A stretch of 6,249 bases of DNA. Origin: Kiloniellaceae bacterium (GTDB taxonomy: Bacteria > Pseudomonadota > Alphaproteobacteria > Kiloniellales > Kiloniellaceae). The stretch's first letter is position 1. Every line of letters begins with the position of its first letter. The translations under genes and the position numbers were made by a program. The notes beneath the pieces are model-generated. The model was not told the origin of the DNA and searched no databases. It worked only from the letters and a program-made list of their open reading frames with translations. The stretch spans positions 1-6,249 of the forward strand of contig JANQKX010000198.1 of assembly GCA_028280915.1 (NCBI GenBank). The letters run 5' to 3'. Shown one piece after another: positions 5,691-6,249 of the stretch.

Positions 5691-6086
5691 ATGACCAGCC
5701 GCAGATTGCATGTGATGGGCGCCTCGGGCGCCGGCACCACGACCCTGGGGGGCGCCTTGGCCAGCCGCTTGGCCATTCCCCATCACGACACGGACGACTA
5801 TTTCTGGCTGCCCACGGACCCGCCCTATCGGGAGCTCCGGCCCCCGGCCGACCGCCTGGCGCTGATGGAACAGCTGTTCCTGCCCCGCCGCGCCTGGGTA
5901 CTTAGCGGATCGGTGGAGGGCTGGGGCGCTGCGGTGGAGCCGTCCTTCGACCTGGTGATTTTCCTGGAGGTCCCTACCGAACTGCGCCTCCAACGGCTGC
6001 GCGAGCGGGAAACCCGCCGGTTCGGCACCGCGGCCGTGGGGCCCGGCGGCTGGCGTCACGAGGAAACCGAGGATTTCCTGGACTGA
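5691..6086 (+). CDS. P-loop kinase-like (adenylate-kinase-like) ATPase, ended early by in-frame TGA
   Basis: Translation from ATG 5691 gives 131 residues before TGA. Residues 4-9 are a first beta strand (RRLHVM), followed by the phosphate-binding loop GASGAGTTT (10-18), with Thr where classic Walker A has Lys. The family of small 'AAA/adenylate-kinase-like' proteins that I recall has this same GTTT form, so it is not damage. HHDTDDYFWLPTDPPY (31-46) is the substrate-side acidic block, WVLSGSVEGWG (69-79) and FDLVIFLEVP (86-95) are core strands, and RLQRLRERETRRFG (99-112) is a lid-like arginine-rich helix. The true substrate is unknown. A longer start at 5634 is open but adds 19 residues with no family match. 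AGGGG lies only 2 nt before the chosen ATG. The frame continues after the stop. Confidence 0.7.
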   Translation: MTSRRLHVMGASGAGTTTLGGALASRLAIPHHDTDDYFWLPTDPPYRELRPPADRLALMEQLFLPRRAWVLSGSVEGWGAAVEPSFDLVIFLEVPTELRLQRLRERETRRFGTAAVGPGGWRHEETEDFLD

Positions 6087-6249
6087 GCCAGCCACTACGA
6101 TGACGGTACCGGGCCGGACCGCAGCCGGCCTCGCCACGACGCCTGGCTGAAATCCCAGAGCTGCCCCATCCTGCCCCTCAACGGCGATCGCCCGGTGGCG
6201 GATCTGGTGGGCAAGGTGACCGACTGGCTGGAAAACGCACAGGGCCGGC
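6087..6249 (+). pseudogene. C-terminal part of the same P-loop protein, cut off by TGA, runs off right edge
   Basis: In the same reading frame as the preceding gene, 54 further codons are open to the window edge: ASHYDDGTGPDRSRPRHDAW, then CPILPLNGDRPVADLVGKVTDWLENAQG. This matches the usual C-terminus of the family, where 'FLDWA..YD.G....RS...H..WL....CP(V/I)L.L.G' is continuous. Here the sequence reads FLD-stop-ASHYDDG, so the stop takes the place of the Trp codon (TGG to TGA). No frameshift is involved. Either the gene is a recent pseudogene, the base is a sequencing error, or the stop is read through. Confidence 0.65.

Overview
This window looks like a GC-rich proteobacterial chromosome segment. 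An alphaproteobacterium, perhaps of the Rhodospirillales type, is my best guess. That rests on base composition and on the kinds of proteins present (RTX/FG-GAP surface protein, TIGR03032 protein, GTTT-type P-loop kinase); no marker gene fixes the taxon. Four protein-coding loci are supported.

Layout. (1) Positions 1-180, minus strand: the first 60 codons of a DMT/EamA-family transporter that runs off the left edge. (2) Positions 181-522: a divergent control region with a strong 18-bp palindrome, a very AT-rich block and a hairpin nested in a longer inverted repeat. (3) Positions 523-4230, plus strand: a 1235-residue mosaic surface or exported protein. Its order is basic repeat-built N-terminus, hydrophobic signal-like segment, RTX repeats, cadherin-like domain, jelly-roll domain, second cadherin-like domain, seven FG-GAP repeats (a complete beta-propeller), RTX repeats again and a C-terminal secretion-type domain. 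(4) Positions 4298-5413, plus strand: an intact TIGR03032/DUF4915-family protein of unknown function. (5) Positions 5414-5690: an intergenic region dominated by a 137-bp inverted repeat with perfect 26-bp inner arms. (6) From 5691 to the right edge, plus strand: a P-loop kinase-like protein whose frame is broken by one TGA exactly where the family has tryptophan.

How the parts may work together. The large protein is a calcium-dependent extracellular or outer-surface protein by its domains. The TIGR03032 gene follows 67 bp later on the same strand and could be co-transcribed, but it has its own good -10 box close to its start. No type I secretion genes are visible. The transporter and the P-loop gene look like unrelated neighbours.

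Most worth a second look: the in-frame TGA at 6084-6086; the 137-bp nested palindrome at 5441-5577; the sharp GC drop confined to the propeller-coding part of the large gene; the coexistence of a Sec-like N-terminus with RTX/type I-like ends; and -10-like boxes lying so close to start codons that leaderless transcripts are possible. I see no clearly new multi-gene system, CRISPR array, tRNA, rRNA or insertion sequence.
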